NCBI RefSeq assembly: GCF_014066305.1
Contig: NW_023501128.1
Coordinates: 47,259-111,258, forward strand
DNA: 64,000 bases
From: Letharia columbiana
Lineage: Eukaryota > Ascomycota > Lecanoromycetes > Lecanorales > Parmeliaceae
Reading direction: 5' to 3'
Shown in pieces: positions 47,691 through 59,201 of this stretch. Numbering within the stretch: the first letter of the stretch is position 1; each line of letters opens with the position of its first letter. Below the pieces are notes generated by a model, which was given only the letters and a program-made list of their open reading frames with translations, ran no database searches and was not told where the DNA came from. Position numbers and translations under genes: made by a program.

Positions 47691-49414
47691 ATGAAACTCC
47701 TCGACCATATCCGCACACGATCACGTCTTAAGAGCACTGATGATACCTGGACTGACAATCAATATAAATGGCCGCCAACAGACACACCGAATCGTCTGCC
47801 AAAGCCCCACCCCTCCGCTAGATTCTCGACAACTTTGCTTTCCGAGCTCTTTAGCTATGTGTGCCCGCACTCGCGGGACGACTTCTATACCTCCTGTGAG
47901 GAGTCGATGATTGATGGAGGATGTATGCTATGCGATATGAGAGACCTTTCACAATGCGCCTTGGTCAATAGGCAATTGTCAGAGGCGGCGCAAAACCTCT
48001 TGTGAGTACTTTTCAAGTGGGGGGAAGGCTTTGCACTCAGCAATGCTCGCCTTAGGCTAAGTTCACCCTTCACAGGTATCATAATGTGCGGATCGATACC
48101 GTCCATTATTGCGAGCGAGAAGTAGACCTATCTGCCAAACGTAAAAGGCGATCCTCCATTGGCCGTAATGGCGCCCCTAAAGACCCTCCGCAAGAACGGC
48201 TACACCTCTTCTCTAGGTCCGTCCGAGAGAATTACTCTCTGGCTTGTCAAGTGCAATACCTTAAGATTCCCTACATGACAAGGGAGGTGTGCAAAGCAGA
48301 TCTGGCACGCACTGTCTCAGTCCTGCCGAACCTCCGCTATGTTGATTTGCCTGACGGTTTCTATAACGATGACCCATCGTCGAACACTCTGAGACAGGAG
48401 CTGCAGGCTCGGTGCGGAGATATTCGGCAGATGAAGTATGCCGGCGGTGCGGAAGCGAGCTTTCAGATGTTGGCGGGGGCAAGGCAGTGGCCGAATTTAG
48501 AGGCACTCGAATTATTACATCTTGCTATACCGGCCACAATCGCTGACGTCTTTGCCTCTCTCAAGGCTCTTCGCCACATCAAATTCACAAGTCTTCAGTC
48601 GCTCGACGACAGTATCTTCAGCTCTTTGCACATGAGCCCGTTTCCGCCGCTGGCAGTACTGGAATTCCAAGATGTCCCCAAAATCTCAGCCAAAGGACTC
48701 TTAGCTTACCTCTCTTGCCCTAAGGTCAAACAGACTCTCAGCTCCCTAACTCTGGCAAACACTGGTGTATTACCCTCGGATCTCTTCCAAATCTTGGCCG
48801 CTGCTCCCTCTCTCATCACCCTTCGCGTTGCGGAGAGCGTAGCTCATGCACTCCCACAGTCGCAATCTCCACCCTTAGCTTCTTGCTCGCTTCGCAATCT
48901 CTACTACGAGATCGCTAGTGCAGATTCATCGCCTCGCGGGCTCTCATCTCTGTCGGACAGTTACTATTCTTACCTTTCCAGCTCCATTCTCAGCGGTGCT
49001 TTGCCCTCTCTGTCACACCTTTACGCCCTTTCCACTGCGCTTCCGACGATGCTCCTACCGCCTCCACAGCCCGCTTTCGCAGTGAACGGAACCAGCAAGG
49101 CATACCGGCCTGTAACTCCTGTAGTGTCTCGCCCTCTTCGTCTGTACACCAAAGCTGTCACAGAAATGGAGTGGAATCTTACCCTCATTAGCCCTCCAAC
49201 GCTAGCGGATCGTTACGCTACCGCGACCACCACAAGACCAATGAGTTTGTATCTTGATAACCAACTGAGTCCTCAGTGGAGGGACAAAGGAAGAGAGAGC
49301 GTAATGGTAGGTAATGGATTTGGAGGATTTCTGGCCGTGCCCAGTGAAGATCCTCGGTCAGGGAGTCCAAAAGCCAAGAAGGACACAAGAGATCTCGACG
49401 CATGGATGGGCTGA
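47691..49414 (+). CDS. F-box-like / leucine-rich repeat protein
   Basis: Exons 47691-48001 and 48076-49414, 549 aa. Around residues 44-100, ARFSTTLLSELFSYVCPHSR and LSQCALVNRQLSEAAQNLLY resemble an F-box (helix, L..CALVNR.W-like core), split by an insert with a short Cys cluster (CEES...GGCMLCDM). F-box proteins recruit substrates to SCF ubiquitin ligases. Leucine-rich repeat-like units follow: LPNLRYVDLPDGFY, WPNLEALELLHLAI, LKALRHIKFTSLQS, FPPLAVLEFQDVPKISAKGL and LSSLTLANTGVLPSD. The C-terminal 150 residues are Ser/Pro-rich and end DLDAWMG. The F-box is diverged, so the SCF role is inference; the LRR solenoid is clearer. Confidence 0.72.
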
Positions 49415-49854
49415 GACGCGCAAACAATCGAAAGCAGAATCCAGGGAAGACGCATAATGGACGTCAAAACAAATGTGTTTGCCATTAAGGGTATCTTTTT
49501 GGCAGGGGTGAGGTCTTCCGGTTACGGATTATGACTTGCTGTGCATCATGACGCTTGTGGGGGCACATTGATCATCGAAAACCGCGTGTTGAATAGTGAG
49601 ATGCCCATATGCAAAGTTGGTCTGGCCTTTAGCCTATATCTTGACGGACCTATACAGTGTGTTGTACACGATTGTTCAAGGACGACTTAGGTTTGGCTAA
49701 AAAGCGAATTCTCTATCCAGTCTGGGACCGTTGTTTTTTACACATGATATCGGCCTGCTTGAGAAAGTGCAGACAAAGCAAGCCACTCGTTGAAAACCTC
49801 TGATTTCCTCTTAGTCGATAACCTTTCTGATCATGATTCGCCCCGAAGCACTCA
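49415..49854. other. 3' flank of the F-box gene
   Basis: Separates converging genes. No gene seen. Confidence 0.4.
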
Positions 49855-51090
49855 TCACTGAGACTGATACACTTTTATACTACCGAGTCCCCAGTATGCT
49901 TCGGCGAGATTTATTCCGTTGGTTGCTACAATCGTCTCGCACGCCGACAACGATGATCCTTGATTGGTGCTAGCCGAACTAGAACAAGCAGTGTTCGACA
50001 TAAAGGAATTCTCTTCTCTAGCCCAGTTGCCACATAGATCATTATTCACGATGATGCTCTGGTTAGTGAAATGGTCGGTGATGGAGCAATCAGCGGAAGG
50101 AAACTCTGTAAGCGGGGTGCTCTAGGATGATGGATCAGCCATCGCTGATGTCTGTTGGGAGGGAGTCTCGTCTACAATTTCACACTCTGATGCCGACGGT
50201 ACGAAGTTTCATTGCATAGACTTATGGAAACTTATTAACATTTGCCTTGCGCCATGATCTGATTTATTGATTACTCACACCACCACAATTGTTGTTGAGT
50301 GCTTCCCCGAAAGTATCGTCTGGCCCTTGGACGCCGCACCCTGCATTTGGTCTGTTCCGTTGTAGCAATCTCTGGTCAAGACCTTGCCCAACTCCTTGCG
50401 CTTGGCATGCACGGTGCATCCGTTGCTTGTGTGTAAAGTCGTCTGATTGCCCGTGGTTGCACTATTGACCGCTTCGAGGACATCTATCCCACCAGTCTTG
50501 GGCCATGACGAGGGATCTGCAGTCCATATAGCAGGCCTACGCACATCTTCGCACCAGTAGCCCCGCGTAGATTTCTTCTTCTGCTTACCAAGTCCCACAG
50601 CCGTTTGGTGTGTGAAGAATGTCGAATATGAACAAGCTTGAATCGAATGTCTGTTTGCTGGTGATTTGGACCGAATCACGGCCCGTACTGGCATCCTCAT
50701 CAGTTGTATCAACGGTAGTATTACCGAGTTGGCAGATGCAAAGGTCAGCTTCTGCTCAACGGAGCCTTGTTGATTGACGTAGCTGAGACAATCAGTCTTT
50801 AGCACACAGAATTAAAGTCGGCTGATGCTACTCACTGAATGAAACCGTCACTCGGATCGTCTCCAGTAAAATTATTCGAAGCTGTCAAAGAAAGCTGTTC
50901 CCTCGTCTGCGAATACGTTGGCGTAGGACCTTCAGACGGAAGGAATGGATGCTCACATGTATCGAGGATTGAAAAATTCAATTTACTGTAAGATGGGTAT
51001 CTGTTTGCTCTTGATCCCAGAGCGGCTCCTGATACAGTATCAAGAGTATCAAGAGTGCCAACAGCGAAGTACGAGAGTGCCTACGTTGTC
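49855..51090 (-). pseudogene. Decayed GH16 beta-glucanase (laminarinase-type) gene
   Basis: Pieces of one secreted GH16 protein lie in order on the minus strand but in several frames. N-terminal: SLTASNNFTGDDPSDGFIQ, an intron with GTGAGT, then YVNQQGSVEQKLTFASANSV. After a one-base shift near 50731: DTTDEDASTGRDSVQITSKQ, FDSSLFIFDILHTPNGCGTW, an intron, then PAIWTADPSSWPKTGGIDVL and EAVNSATTGNQTTLHTSNGC. After another shift near 50345: AGCGVQGPDDTFGEALNNN. A stop-containing middle follows (IRV*, DSLPTDISDG*), and finally TEFPSADCSITDHFTNQSII, NNDLCGNWARE and the end AEAYWGLGSIKVYQ. The catalytic motif E-I-D-x-x-E has lost its first Glu (G-I-D-V-L-E). No clear start ATG; a CTT microsatellite lies just upstream. 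At least two frameshifts and two stops make it non-functional unless the assembly is wrong. Confidence 0.78.
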
Positions 51091-51094
51091 TTCT

Positions 51095-51140
51095 CTTCTT
51101 CTTCTTCTTCTTCTTCTTCTTCTTCTTCTTCTTCTTCTTC
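51095..51140. repeat. (CTT)n microsatellite
   Basis: About 15 uninterrupted CTT units (GAA on the minus strand), directly upstream of the GH16 pseudogene where its signal peptide would be expected. Confidence 0.95.
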
Positions 51141-51763
51141 CTGGCGTAGGATGAAAGCTTAACAATGAGTTGGAGTGAATGCTTGATGAGCGAAGGGACG
51201 GGCGATGGTCTTGAATAGAGAGAGGAGAAAGCTCGCAGTTTAGGCGAATTACCAGATAACAGAGAGAGAGAGAGAGAGAGAGAGCACGGGAAGATAAATC
51301 TTTCTTTCGGATCTCTGAGGCTTATACACTACTAATACGAGTCGTTAGCTTTGGCCAGCACCACTCCTCAGCAATTATGTCATTTAGTCTAATAAGACAG
51401 GCGGAACTTCAATTCTTGATAATTCAAACTTTGATCAGGTTGATATATATAAGGTACTCGTACCTTACCTTGATTTTAGTGTCCAGCCTAACGCAGTGCT
51501 CGAAACAACATTGAAGGTTCGAACATACCAACGAAGAAAAGGCTTTGACCCTGCAATTATTTGTTGGATGTTCTGGGGCGTGAGCATTTTTAAGGTCCAT
51601 TATAAGGGTAACTTACCCTCCGACTTTCTAATACACCTGGGTATTCATTGCGCGACGGGTGAATTCAACGCTCAGAGGCCGTGCTTTCATCATCTTGGCA
51701 AAAGAGCACGTCTAGCTGTTTCGCCGTCTCGTGTCATGCGCCCGTTACCTCAAATGACATGTC
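51141..51763. other. Intergenic region with (GA)n tract
   Basis: Contains an uninterrupted AG dinucleotide run at 51261-51284 and a TATATATAAGG stretch near 51442-51452. No gene seen. Confidence 0.5.
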
Positions 51764-54112
51764 TCAGGATTGAGCTTTGGTATTGCTTAGAATTTGCAGG
51801 CTCTGCCATTGCATCCCCGAATAAGCAATCACGGTATTGAATGCCTCATCTCTTTCCTTCATTCCCTCAAAGTGCATCTTGCTTCCGTCGATACATTTAA
51901 TCTCAAGCTCATCGGGCGATAATGAAGCCAGCTTTGACATTGCTGACCCTTCCACCTTTCTCATCTCCGCCAGGTCGAGGTAATCCCGTCTCCACAACTC
52001 CTTCTTCGGTAGACTTCTAACAAAGCGAATCCCTTTCGAATGTATAATCAGTCGCCCAATGACTTTATGTGACTGACATCGGAAGGATCGAATGTCAGAA
52101 GCATCCAAGACGCTGGTCGTTGAGCACGCGCTATACCAGCCTTCATCGTCATCGTCGTCACTGTTTTCGTCTTCCGAACCACTGCCCCCTACCTTAATTT
52201 TAGGCACATTTGTCATGCGTCCCGTATACTCGTTTACTGCAGCACTGGCGAGCTCCCGGAAGTGGCCTTCTTCGACCTTCTTTTCTATGATTCGCTCACG
52301 GGTGATCTGTGCTTTGCGTCTCAAGTAGATGAATGACCATTCTGCGTTCGTCGGGATATCCCAAAGCACCCATTTAAATGGGGAAACCAGATATCGGTAC
52401 TTCGGGTAGTGGGACGACACCGGCCAACAGAGAAAGAAAGCTCCCCCAACAATGAACCAGACGATCTGCATACAGAATTCCATGTCGGTGAGAACTGATA
52501 CCAGGAGACATGATGCAAAGAAATAGAGGGAGGCGACAGTCTTTTTAGGGTGTTTCCAATGATAAAAGCTTAGGGATCGATAAGCGCTCGCGATTGAATT
52601 GCTGTGATGGAGAGAAGATACTCACTTGGAAAAGACTTCAAGCATATTGGCCATGTCTTCAGGTTTTCCTAGTCAGTACTGCTTCTTTGGAAGGGAAAAG
52701 GAGTCACAAACAAGCCCGATGAGAACGATACTCTCGGTACAAGTCTTAAGACTCGGATTGGGATACAGATTAGGAAGAAATAGCTCTGATATGTAGACGT
52801 ACCACCAAGTTGAAGCTGAACATAAGGTCCCAAGCTATCCATGACTGGATCGAGCCAATCATTACGTCCGTGCTTATCAATCAATTCGCTGAACATGTTG
52901 GCGCTGACGCTGCTATCGAAAGCTCTTCGCTGAGATTTTCGAAGAGACTCGACCGTGGTAGGATAGTAACGATTCATGACCACAATGTAGATGATGTAAG
53001 AATACTATCTCCCTACGTTAACGCATGAGTTCCAACGGAAACTGTTATGCTTACTAGGAAGCCCATTATATGTTGGGTGTACCAGAGAAATACATAAAGA
53101 GCAAACCACTCGCCAGTAGTTCGAGGGTGCTCCCATCGATAGACTGCACGAACCTTCATAGCCCATGATTGCCAAGGTGCACTGGCCATTATCAATCGTT
53201 CAACATAATGTCTTGAGCTATCGATGTCAAAGGGAAGCTCTTCAAAATCGTCAATGTATTGAGCGCTGAAGTCTTGGGTGTAGTAGATGAGATTCTATCG
53301 CGTGACGTTAGGACTCTGGTCTAAAACCCGGAACGATGCAGAATTACATATCCTAGCCATTTCAGCCAGTCGTAGCGTACGAATTCTCCACGCTCGTCCC
53401 TTTCCACAAAATACTCGTTGTGTGGAAAGTTGATATGCCTTTTTGGGACTACTCTCACCCTTCTGACATGGCGACTAGTCGTCCACGCCGCACGTAGACC
53501 CTCACGCTGCTCTTCCATTTCTCGAATCTTGTCTCGATGACCACCAATCAGGGACTCTCGCTCCTCATCAGACGTGCCCTGCTTCGATGAGCTTGTGGAC
53601 TCTGCGCGCTTGAGATTGTCGTGGGCCTGAAGAAACTCCATGTCGGCTTTCTGAGAGAGGAAAGGACGCTCGGCTTTCGATAATTGACCAGCAGTGGTCC
53701 TGGTAGCCGTGCTTTTGGCAGACTTTATAGGGTGAACAACGGCGTTGCCGATCGACTGAATTGCCCCGAGCGTTTTGTCGGCGGTCTTCCCCGGGCGAAA
53801 TCGCTTTTTCTTGATTAATTGGCTGCTATTGAAAGCAGGATCGCGTTTCATATCGTCTAGAGGCCCTTCTCCCTCATTCTCAGACCGGTCGTCCTCCGCG
53901 GCACCGTCCATTTTGAAAAGATTTCTTGTCTTTGCCCTGGTCCGCCGAGAGAGGCCGGAGAGGCGTTTCCTCTTTGACGGACCTGGCATCTTTTCTATGC
54001 TTCCATCGTCGCTTGGTGAAGTCTGCCCTTCGTCATGAGCGTTGGTTGTATCAGATGCATGAAAGCGCGTTGCATCCGAAGCGCTCGTCTCCGACCCTAT
54101 CTGACCCGGCAT
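51764..54112 (-). CDS. GRAM-domain membrane protein
   Basis: Exons on the minus strand: 54112-53348, 53294-53055, 53004-52803, 52656-52626 and 52568-51764; 680 aa. The N-terminal third is charged and disordered. Then RHINFPHNEYFVERDERGEF leads to DFSAQYIDDFEELPFDIDSS, and two membrane regions: FALYVFLWYTQHIMGFLYSY with IIYIVVMNRYYPTT, and SLYFFASCLLVSVLTDMEFC with IVWFIVGGAFFLCWP. The C-terminal ~110 residues fold as a GRAM/PH-like domain: DIRSFRCQSHKVIGRLIIHS, KGIRFVRSLPKKELWRRDYL, DLAEMRKVEG and IKCIDGSKMHFEGMKERDEA. GRAM domains bind lipids, often at contact sites; the role here is unknown. The chosen ATG begins MPGQIGSETS. A spliceable exon upstream starts another frame (see findings), so the 5' end is uncertain. 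Confidence 0.78.
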
Positions 54113-54751
54113 TCGGAAGGCTCTCGGAGGAAGCTGCGGAAAAGGTTGGGATTAGTAGACCAGCAATGCTACGCGGTCATCCAGAATGCCGTGTGGACTT
54201 GTCGCGGGAGTTTCGGGGGTGGGTCTAATCCCTCGTTCCGGGGACATACCGACAAAGGAAGAACGACGGAGAAGTTGTGACCTTAACAGGCTCAACGTTG
54301 TTGGTACTGCTTTCGCTTCCATTTTACTTTGACAAAGAAGACGAGTGTCAAATCATAATCTAAAGTACTTAGTTGACGCGCTAATGTCGTGGGTAGAGCC
54401 AGAGACCCAGAAGGCGAGAACAGCCCTATCTAGGTAGGCCCGAGAGGCGGGATGCACTACTTTACTGTACAAGTAGACTAAGCTCTGTGGCGTCAAGGGT
54501 TTCCAAGCTAGTCGCGTGGCGCCCCTGGCTACTCGATAAGTTGTTTCATCACAAAGCGAAGGTTTGGTCGGCCCAAGTTCAATGTACGCAGCTTGAGAGT
54601 CAGTGACGAGAGTATGCTGATTCCTTTGCATTATCTTTTATCTTGATGGACTGTTCATGACGAATATCTGATTATTATCATTGGGAATGGGAAGCAAAAA
54701 TGCTGGCTGGTGCTGCGTCCTCTGACACTCATACCCTTCCTCCTTCTCCTC
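54113..54751. other. 5' leader of the GRAM gene with a spliced upstream ORF
   Basis: On the minus strand an ATG at 54322 opens MEAKAVPTTLSLLRSQLLRR up to a GTATGT donor at 54249; the intron ends with TACTAAT and TTTTCCGCAG at 54134. Splicing leaves this frame out of register with the main ORF. The remainder (54323-54751) is convergent-side intergenic DNA without a gene. Confidence 0.5.
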
Positions 54752-56012
54752 TCAGACCACAATAAGATCTCTCGACTCCCCATACCCGTCATAGCCTACC
54801 CCTCTCAAATTCCACACCTAAGAGTTGTCAGATGTCCCAGTAGTCTTAAGTAGGTGGAGATGGAAATTCGATCTTACCGGTTCACCGGTTTGTACGTTTC
54901 CTCCGTTGTCAGTGGCTCGAGACAATAATCGTCGCTTCTTCCCTTTGTGAAGCCGAACTGTAGCCTTCCACAATGCCCAACACCATTTCGCCTTAAGATC
55001 ATTGCCACTCAATATCTCAGCCGCCTCCCATGTCTGCCCTTCATCTGTCGAGCATTCCACTTTCACCACCGGTCCCTGGTCACCCTGGGGAAGTGCATAG
55101 CCCTTAACCTCGATTCTTCCTGAAGGTGGCAGCCTGACCGTGTCCCCACTTTGGGGTTCTGCGATGACTGAATTGATTGGCATATCCTGAAGGGCTGAGG
55201 TTTGGTTCCAATACTGCTTCGCGCTTTCCGTGTCCATGGCTTCGGGTGGTAGTCTCTTGTAGTCATAGCGCTGATAGAGATTCCTTGACTCTTCCGATTG
55301 CACAGTGATCTCATCTACCCACTTAACAGAGCGACATCCTGACACTCCAGGCACGATCATTCTGGCGGGGAAGCCGTGGTTGATAGAGAGCGGCTCGCCG
55401 TTCATCTAGGGGCCATAAGCACCGTCAAAGGTTTGTTTGACATAGCGAGAATACCTCAAGTGCAATCAAGACATCTGCATTGTCTCTCAACGCCCTGTCC
55501 AACTCTATTGATCCTCCGTACCATTCCGAATTTTGAACGTGAGTTTTGTAGCAAGCAAAGGCAACATGGGCCCCTTTGCGATCCCGAACATTGATTCCTG
55601 CGGTATCTAGAATATCTTTGAGCTTGGGTCCCCTCCACTTGCAGTTCATGACGGCTCCATCACCCCAATCGATCCCATCAACCTCTTTGAGAAGTGTGCG
55701 CATGGTATGGCGTCGATTACCAGCGCACTGGAGAGCGCTAATGATCTCATGCTGCGTGTACCGACTCCTCAGCTGCTCAATCGAGAGCTCAAGAGGTCGA
55801 TGAACAAGGCCGTTGACTTTAACAATATGGTCCTCAGCAGCTATATGGGGGATTGGCCCGTGGTTCCTATCGTAGTTACCTGCGATTGTAAAGAAACTGC
55901 ATGGAGTCAACAAATTCTAGATATTTCCTATTTATGCTGCTCACCTCGACACCAAGTCGTGCATGGGCGGTTCTCTATTGAGTGGCTCTTCAACGGAATA
56001 GCTAAATTGCAT
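54752..56012 (-). CDS. Sulfite oxidase-type molybdopterin oxidoreductase
   Basis: Exons on the minus strand: 56012-55945, 55896-55455, 55405-54878 and 54817-54752; 367 aa. The Mo-pterin core shows NYDRNHGPIPHI near residue 37 and SALQCAGNRRHTM, whose Cys is the molybdenum ligand. Further family strings are NCKWRGPKLKDILDTAG, VAFACYKTHVQNSEWYGGSI, INHGFPARMIVPGVSGCRSV and KWVDEITVQSEES. The C-terminal Mo-co dimerisation domain follows (VKVECSTDEGQTWEAAEI, WCWALWKATVRLH), closing with VWNLRGVGYDGYGE in the last exon. No cytochrome b5 domain, mitochondrial presequence or SKL ending is seen, so it resembles the b5-less plant/fungal forms; it ends RDLIVV. It should oxidise sulfite to sulfate. The first intron is 48 bp and its acceptor choice is guided by homology. 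Confidence 0.88.
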
Positions 56013-56522
56013 GGCGAGACTTCGACTCGAAGAAACCAGCAACGAGATGAATCTATTAGAAAGTTTTGAAGAAGCCCATTGTTGACATCATCCAATCGCT
56101 GTACTCTCATATATCGCCTTCCGTGACTGGTGGTGATATCTGCAAGTTCGGCAGGCTCTACGAATGAAAGTTGCGACCTCGTCGATCGATTTCCTCGGTA
56201 CAATCTCTGAGTATCTTAAATTCTATATATCCGTTGTCTCCCCAGCACCAAGCTTCATCCGTTCCAACACGGAAACGCAAGCAGTATCTCTTGCCTTCAG
56301 AATGTTGGGTTAATGGCCAGTTACACTGTAGGCTTTGCTGACAATTTCTTGTCTGGGTATTTGGTTTCTAATGGTACCTTGTTACCCTCGGAGCGCCGCC
56401 CTACTCATTGAAACCAATTTTCTGATAGTGGAGTTGATCGAGCATGGAGTGAAAACGCCGCGCTATGCTTGCTCCCACTATAAACGCCTATCCCATACCC
56501 TCTGCTCTTCCCTTTTCGTCTC
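56013..56522. other. Intergenic region, nothing recognised
   Basis: Promoter side of the sulfite oxidase gene and 3' flank of tim22. No gene seen. Confidence 0.45.
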
Positions 56523-57223
56523 TTAATCCATGCGCATGTATGAATCTATGGCAGCACTGAACGCTGCGAAGCCAACGCACCCTATAGCAGCGGCCTGGGG
56601 GCCCGCTTTTGCACCGAGAACACCTCCCGTGATACATCCTGCAGTTATGCCGTTTGTAAGGTCATTCTTCGCCCGGTACTAGAGCCATCATCAATCCCGT
56701 ATCTCGTGAGACTCATGTGGATAATAACCCACGCCTTCAATGCAGCACTCGGTCCCAGCGAATATGGCGCCCACTAAGCCAAAGTTTTTCGCAGAACCGA
56801 ACGACCGCGAACCCATGTCTCTGAAGCCCCTTCGCAGTTGTTCCCGCAACGGCAGGTCGGTAAGCTGTTGGCCAGAGGCACTCAAGGGGGTATCGTAGCT
56901 CATCTGAAAATAGAAGACCTCCATATTAGCGACAACATGTTGACGCCAAATCTTCAGCGCTAGCGCCACGTACGCTCGACATAAACAAGCCGAAAGCTCC
57001 TCCAAGAGCAAAGCCCATTCCCCCCGAAATAACGGTTTTAAAAGGACAGCTTTCCATGGCTCCTTGCATCTACCATCGAAAGACTGTCAGCCGCGTCTTG
57101 GCTCTGTATGTCATGCAGGCTTGGGCTCACAGCTTTGACCATCGCTGCTTCTTGGTCACTCATACCAGCGGTGGCACCTCCAACTCCGCCACCGGCGCCA
57201 CTTGGCATCCCAGGAAAACTCAT
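56523..57223 (-). CDS. tim22: Mitochondrial inner-membrane translocase subunit Tim22
   Basis: Channel of the TIM22 carrier translocase, inserting multispanning proteins into the inner mitochondrial membrane. Four exons on the minus strand, all in phase 0: 57223-57131, 57069-56974, 56903-56733 and 56678-56523; 171 aa. The Gly-rich start [12 protein letters not shown] precedes [20 protein letters not shown], then [40 protein letters not shown] and [20 protein letters not shown]. This carries the Tim17/22/23 family Gly-rich membrane helices, and the double Cys plus the CIEGYRAKND string is Tim22-specific. The second exon begins after a GTAG acceptor; reading through the intron would give the alternative [10 protein letters not shown] frame, which lacks the family motif. 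Confidence 0.93.
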
Positions 57224-58106
57224 ACTTGGTCCCCACACAGAATCTTTCGTTGGTCTTAGCTAGGACGAGATTTTGGAAGGTTAGCAGCGGCAGCTAGTGT
57301 AGGGCTGACAAGTCTTGGCATCCTCATCCTTCAGTCCTCTCATAATCCGCTCGGGTCTGGGAGCGCAATGCTCATATAACACGCGCATGTTTCTTGGGCA
57401 AGCTTGGCAAGGCAGTCCAGATCTGCAAGCAACAGAGACCATTGTGCCTTGCGCGAGACTCGAGTAACTTGGAGTGCACACAGGCCACCCGACTTTGATA
57501 GACCGAGAAGGTGAGAAGAAAGTCCTCCGTGAAGGGTAAAGATAAAGTAGGATAGCTAAGGATAGGGTTCGCGGAGACAGCTCTCGCCTTTTTCTGTACT
57601 CAAGTTTGGTGCTCTTGCATTTTAAATGCATTTTGCGCAAACCTGTCCTTCTCCAAGTACAGCCCTTCATGATATTGGACGTATGACGATTGACGTTCTG
57701 GAAGCCTCATCCAACGATGAAGTCGTATCTGATATTTAACTGCTACGGCGAATTTATATCTGATGTATGAGAACTAACCCGTCTTGTCGTCTGTCGACGC
57801 TAAATTAGCTGAAGGGTTAGCTTCATCATGAATCTTCGGCGCAAGACTCCTCTTCCATTCGCTCATCAACGTAGAAGCGGCCCTCTTCGGGCCTCCCGGG
57901 TCAACTTGGTGAGCGGTGGCCACGGTATGTCATCTCTATCTTGAATAGAGGTACGCCGACTCTTGGGGCGAGGAGTTGCATCACAAAGGCTTTCGAGATG
58001 CCTTAGCTTTAACCTTCTACAACTCACGAAAGCCGAATTTATTCACCTCATGCTTGTTCTTGGGCTGCTTCTGTCCGTCAGAGAAGATGCCATTGAGTCG
58101 TGTCCA
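57224..58106. other. Intergenic region, nothing recognised
   Basis: A 129-codon minus-strand frame (57281-57670) contains several Cys (CQACPRNMR, EHCAPRPE) but no convincing family pattern, and it lies in the expected tim22 5' region. Not called. Confidence 0.4.
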
Positions 58107-59201
58107 TCAACAAGGTCCTTTCTTTGGGGGGTCCGATTTCTCTGGGGTGTCCGAATTGTCCCATTCGTCGCCATCAGAATCGCTGAAGTTGGAACTGTCT
58201 CCACCTTCGGGTCTATCATCTGTGAGGATTGAAGTAGGCCCAACGGCTTCCGTAGGTCTATCCAGGGAGCTACCAACTCCCTGCTTAGAATCAGAAAACT
58301 CGATCTGACGCTTTCTCGATGGTTCTCGCTCAACGTCCAAAGCTCCCGCCGTCCTGAATGGACTTTCATCAAGAGCTGGTCTTTTCTCTTTCATATTCTG
58401 CCGCCTTGGCATGTTTCCAGGAGCTATGACGGGGCGTTTACGCAGACCAGCAGTACTAATGCCTTCGTCTCCGACAGTAAGCTGCTTGAAGTCTTTAAAG
58501 AAGGTCCAGGGTCCCTGCCGAAAGTCGCCGACGAGCTGCTTGCCAGTCTCCAATATCTCCGAGCCTGGCTCGACGTCCAAGGGAGAAAGATCATGGACTG
58601 TAGCGGGCACTGCGACATCATTGGCTGCAGCCTGGTGGGGTTTCGATGGTCCATTGCCACGCAGTAGAAGGTCCGAGTGACTTCTCGGATCTCTGGGGGA
58701 TAGTAAAGAGAGAGCCCGGGTGTGTCTAGATCCAGCGAAAACCGTTCGATACGAAGGCTTGATACTAGATGATGTGATTCTCCGTCTATCAATTTCTCTA
58801 CTGGGGCGTGCTAAATCGTCGTCACTAGGCATTCTTGACCCGAGCGGTGGTGTATTGAGGGGTTGCAGCTGCTGCAAATGCCGCAGCTCTTTTTTCTTTT
58901 TCGTTGCTTCATGCACAGCCCATTGCTTTTTCAGCTTCTCCAAGTCTTCATCTGCCTTATGTAGCTCCTCCCTCAGCTCGAGAACGCGTCTTTCTTGCGC
59001 TGCCAATGCTGTTAGAAAGGAATTCGAGTCTGCTGGATACGGTGACCTCTTTTCGGGGGTCGGTGGCCCGGTAGGAAGCAGTGGTGTATTCGGAACTGAT
59101 GAGGATGGGGTATGCGCTTGGGACTGGCTACTACTTGAGCGTACAGAGGAGCGACTGGGGGACATTTCATGGTTTCGTCCTTTTACAGCTGTGGAGTCCA
59201 A
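58107..59201 (-). CDS. DUF4048-like coiled-coil protein
   Basis: Single frame, 364 aa. A Ser/Pro-rich N-terminus leads to FLTALAAQERRVLELREELH and KADEDLEKLKKQWAVHEATK, a heptad coiled coil at about residues 62-105 that is the conserved core of fungal DUF4048 proteins as I remember them. Later conserved-looking strings are HTRALSLLSP, GKQLVGDFRQGPWTFFKDFK and QLTVGDEGI (about 215-245). The C-terminus is acidic and ends SDPPKKGPC. No catalytic motif; a scaffold or vesicle-linked function is possible but not shown. Confidence 0.7.
   Translation of the reverse strand: MDSTAVKGRNHEMSPSRSSVRSSSSQSQAHTPSSSVPNTPLLPTGPPTPEKRSPYPADSNSFLTALAAQERRVLELREELHKADEDLEKLKKQWAVHEATKKKKELRHLQQLQPLNTPPLGSRMPSDDDLARPSREIDRRRITSSSIKPSYRTVFAGSRHTRALSLLSPRDPRSHSDLLLRGNGPSKPHQAAANDVAVPATVHDLSPLDVEPGSEILETGKQLVGDFRQGPWTFFKDFKQLTVGDEGISTAGLRKRPVIAPGNMPRRQNMKEKRPALDESPFRTAGALDVEREPSRKRQIEFSDSKQGVGSSLDRPTEAVGPTSILTDDRPEGGDSSNFSDSDGDEWDNSDTPEKSDPPKKGPC

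Noticed and set aside
51095..51140. Poly-leucine reading of the CTT repeat as part of a real protein
   Set aside because: The leucine run is only a microsatellite translation without flanking gene structure on that strand.
57281..57670. Cys-containing 129-codon frame upstream of tim22
   Set aside because: Considered as a twin-Cys mitochondrial protein, but spacing does not fit CHCH or Cox17 patterns and there is no splice or context support.
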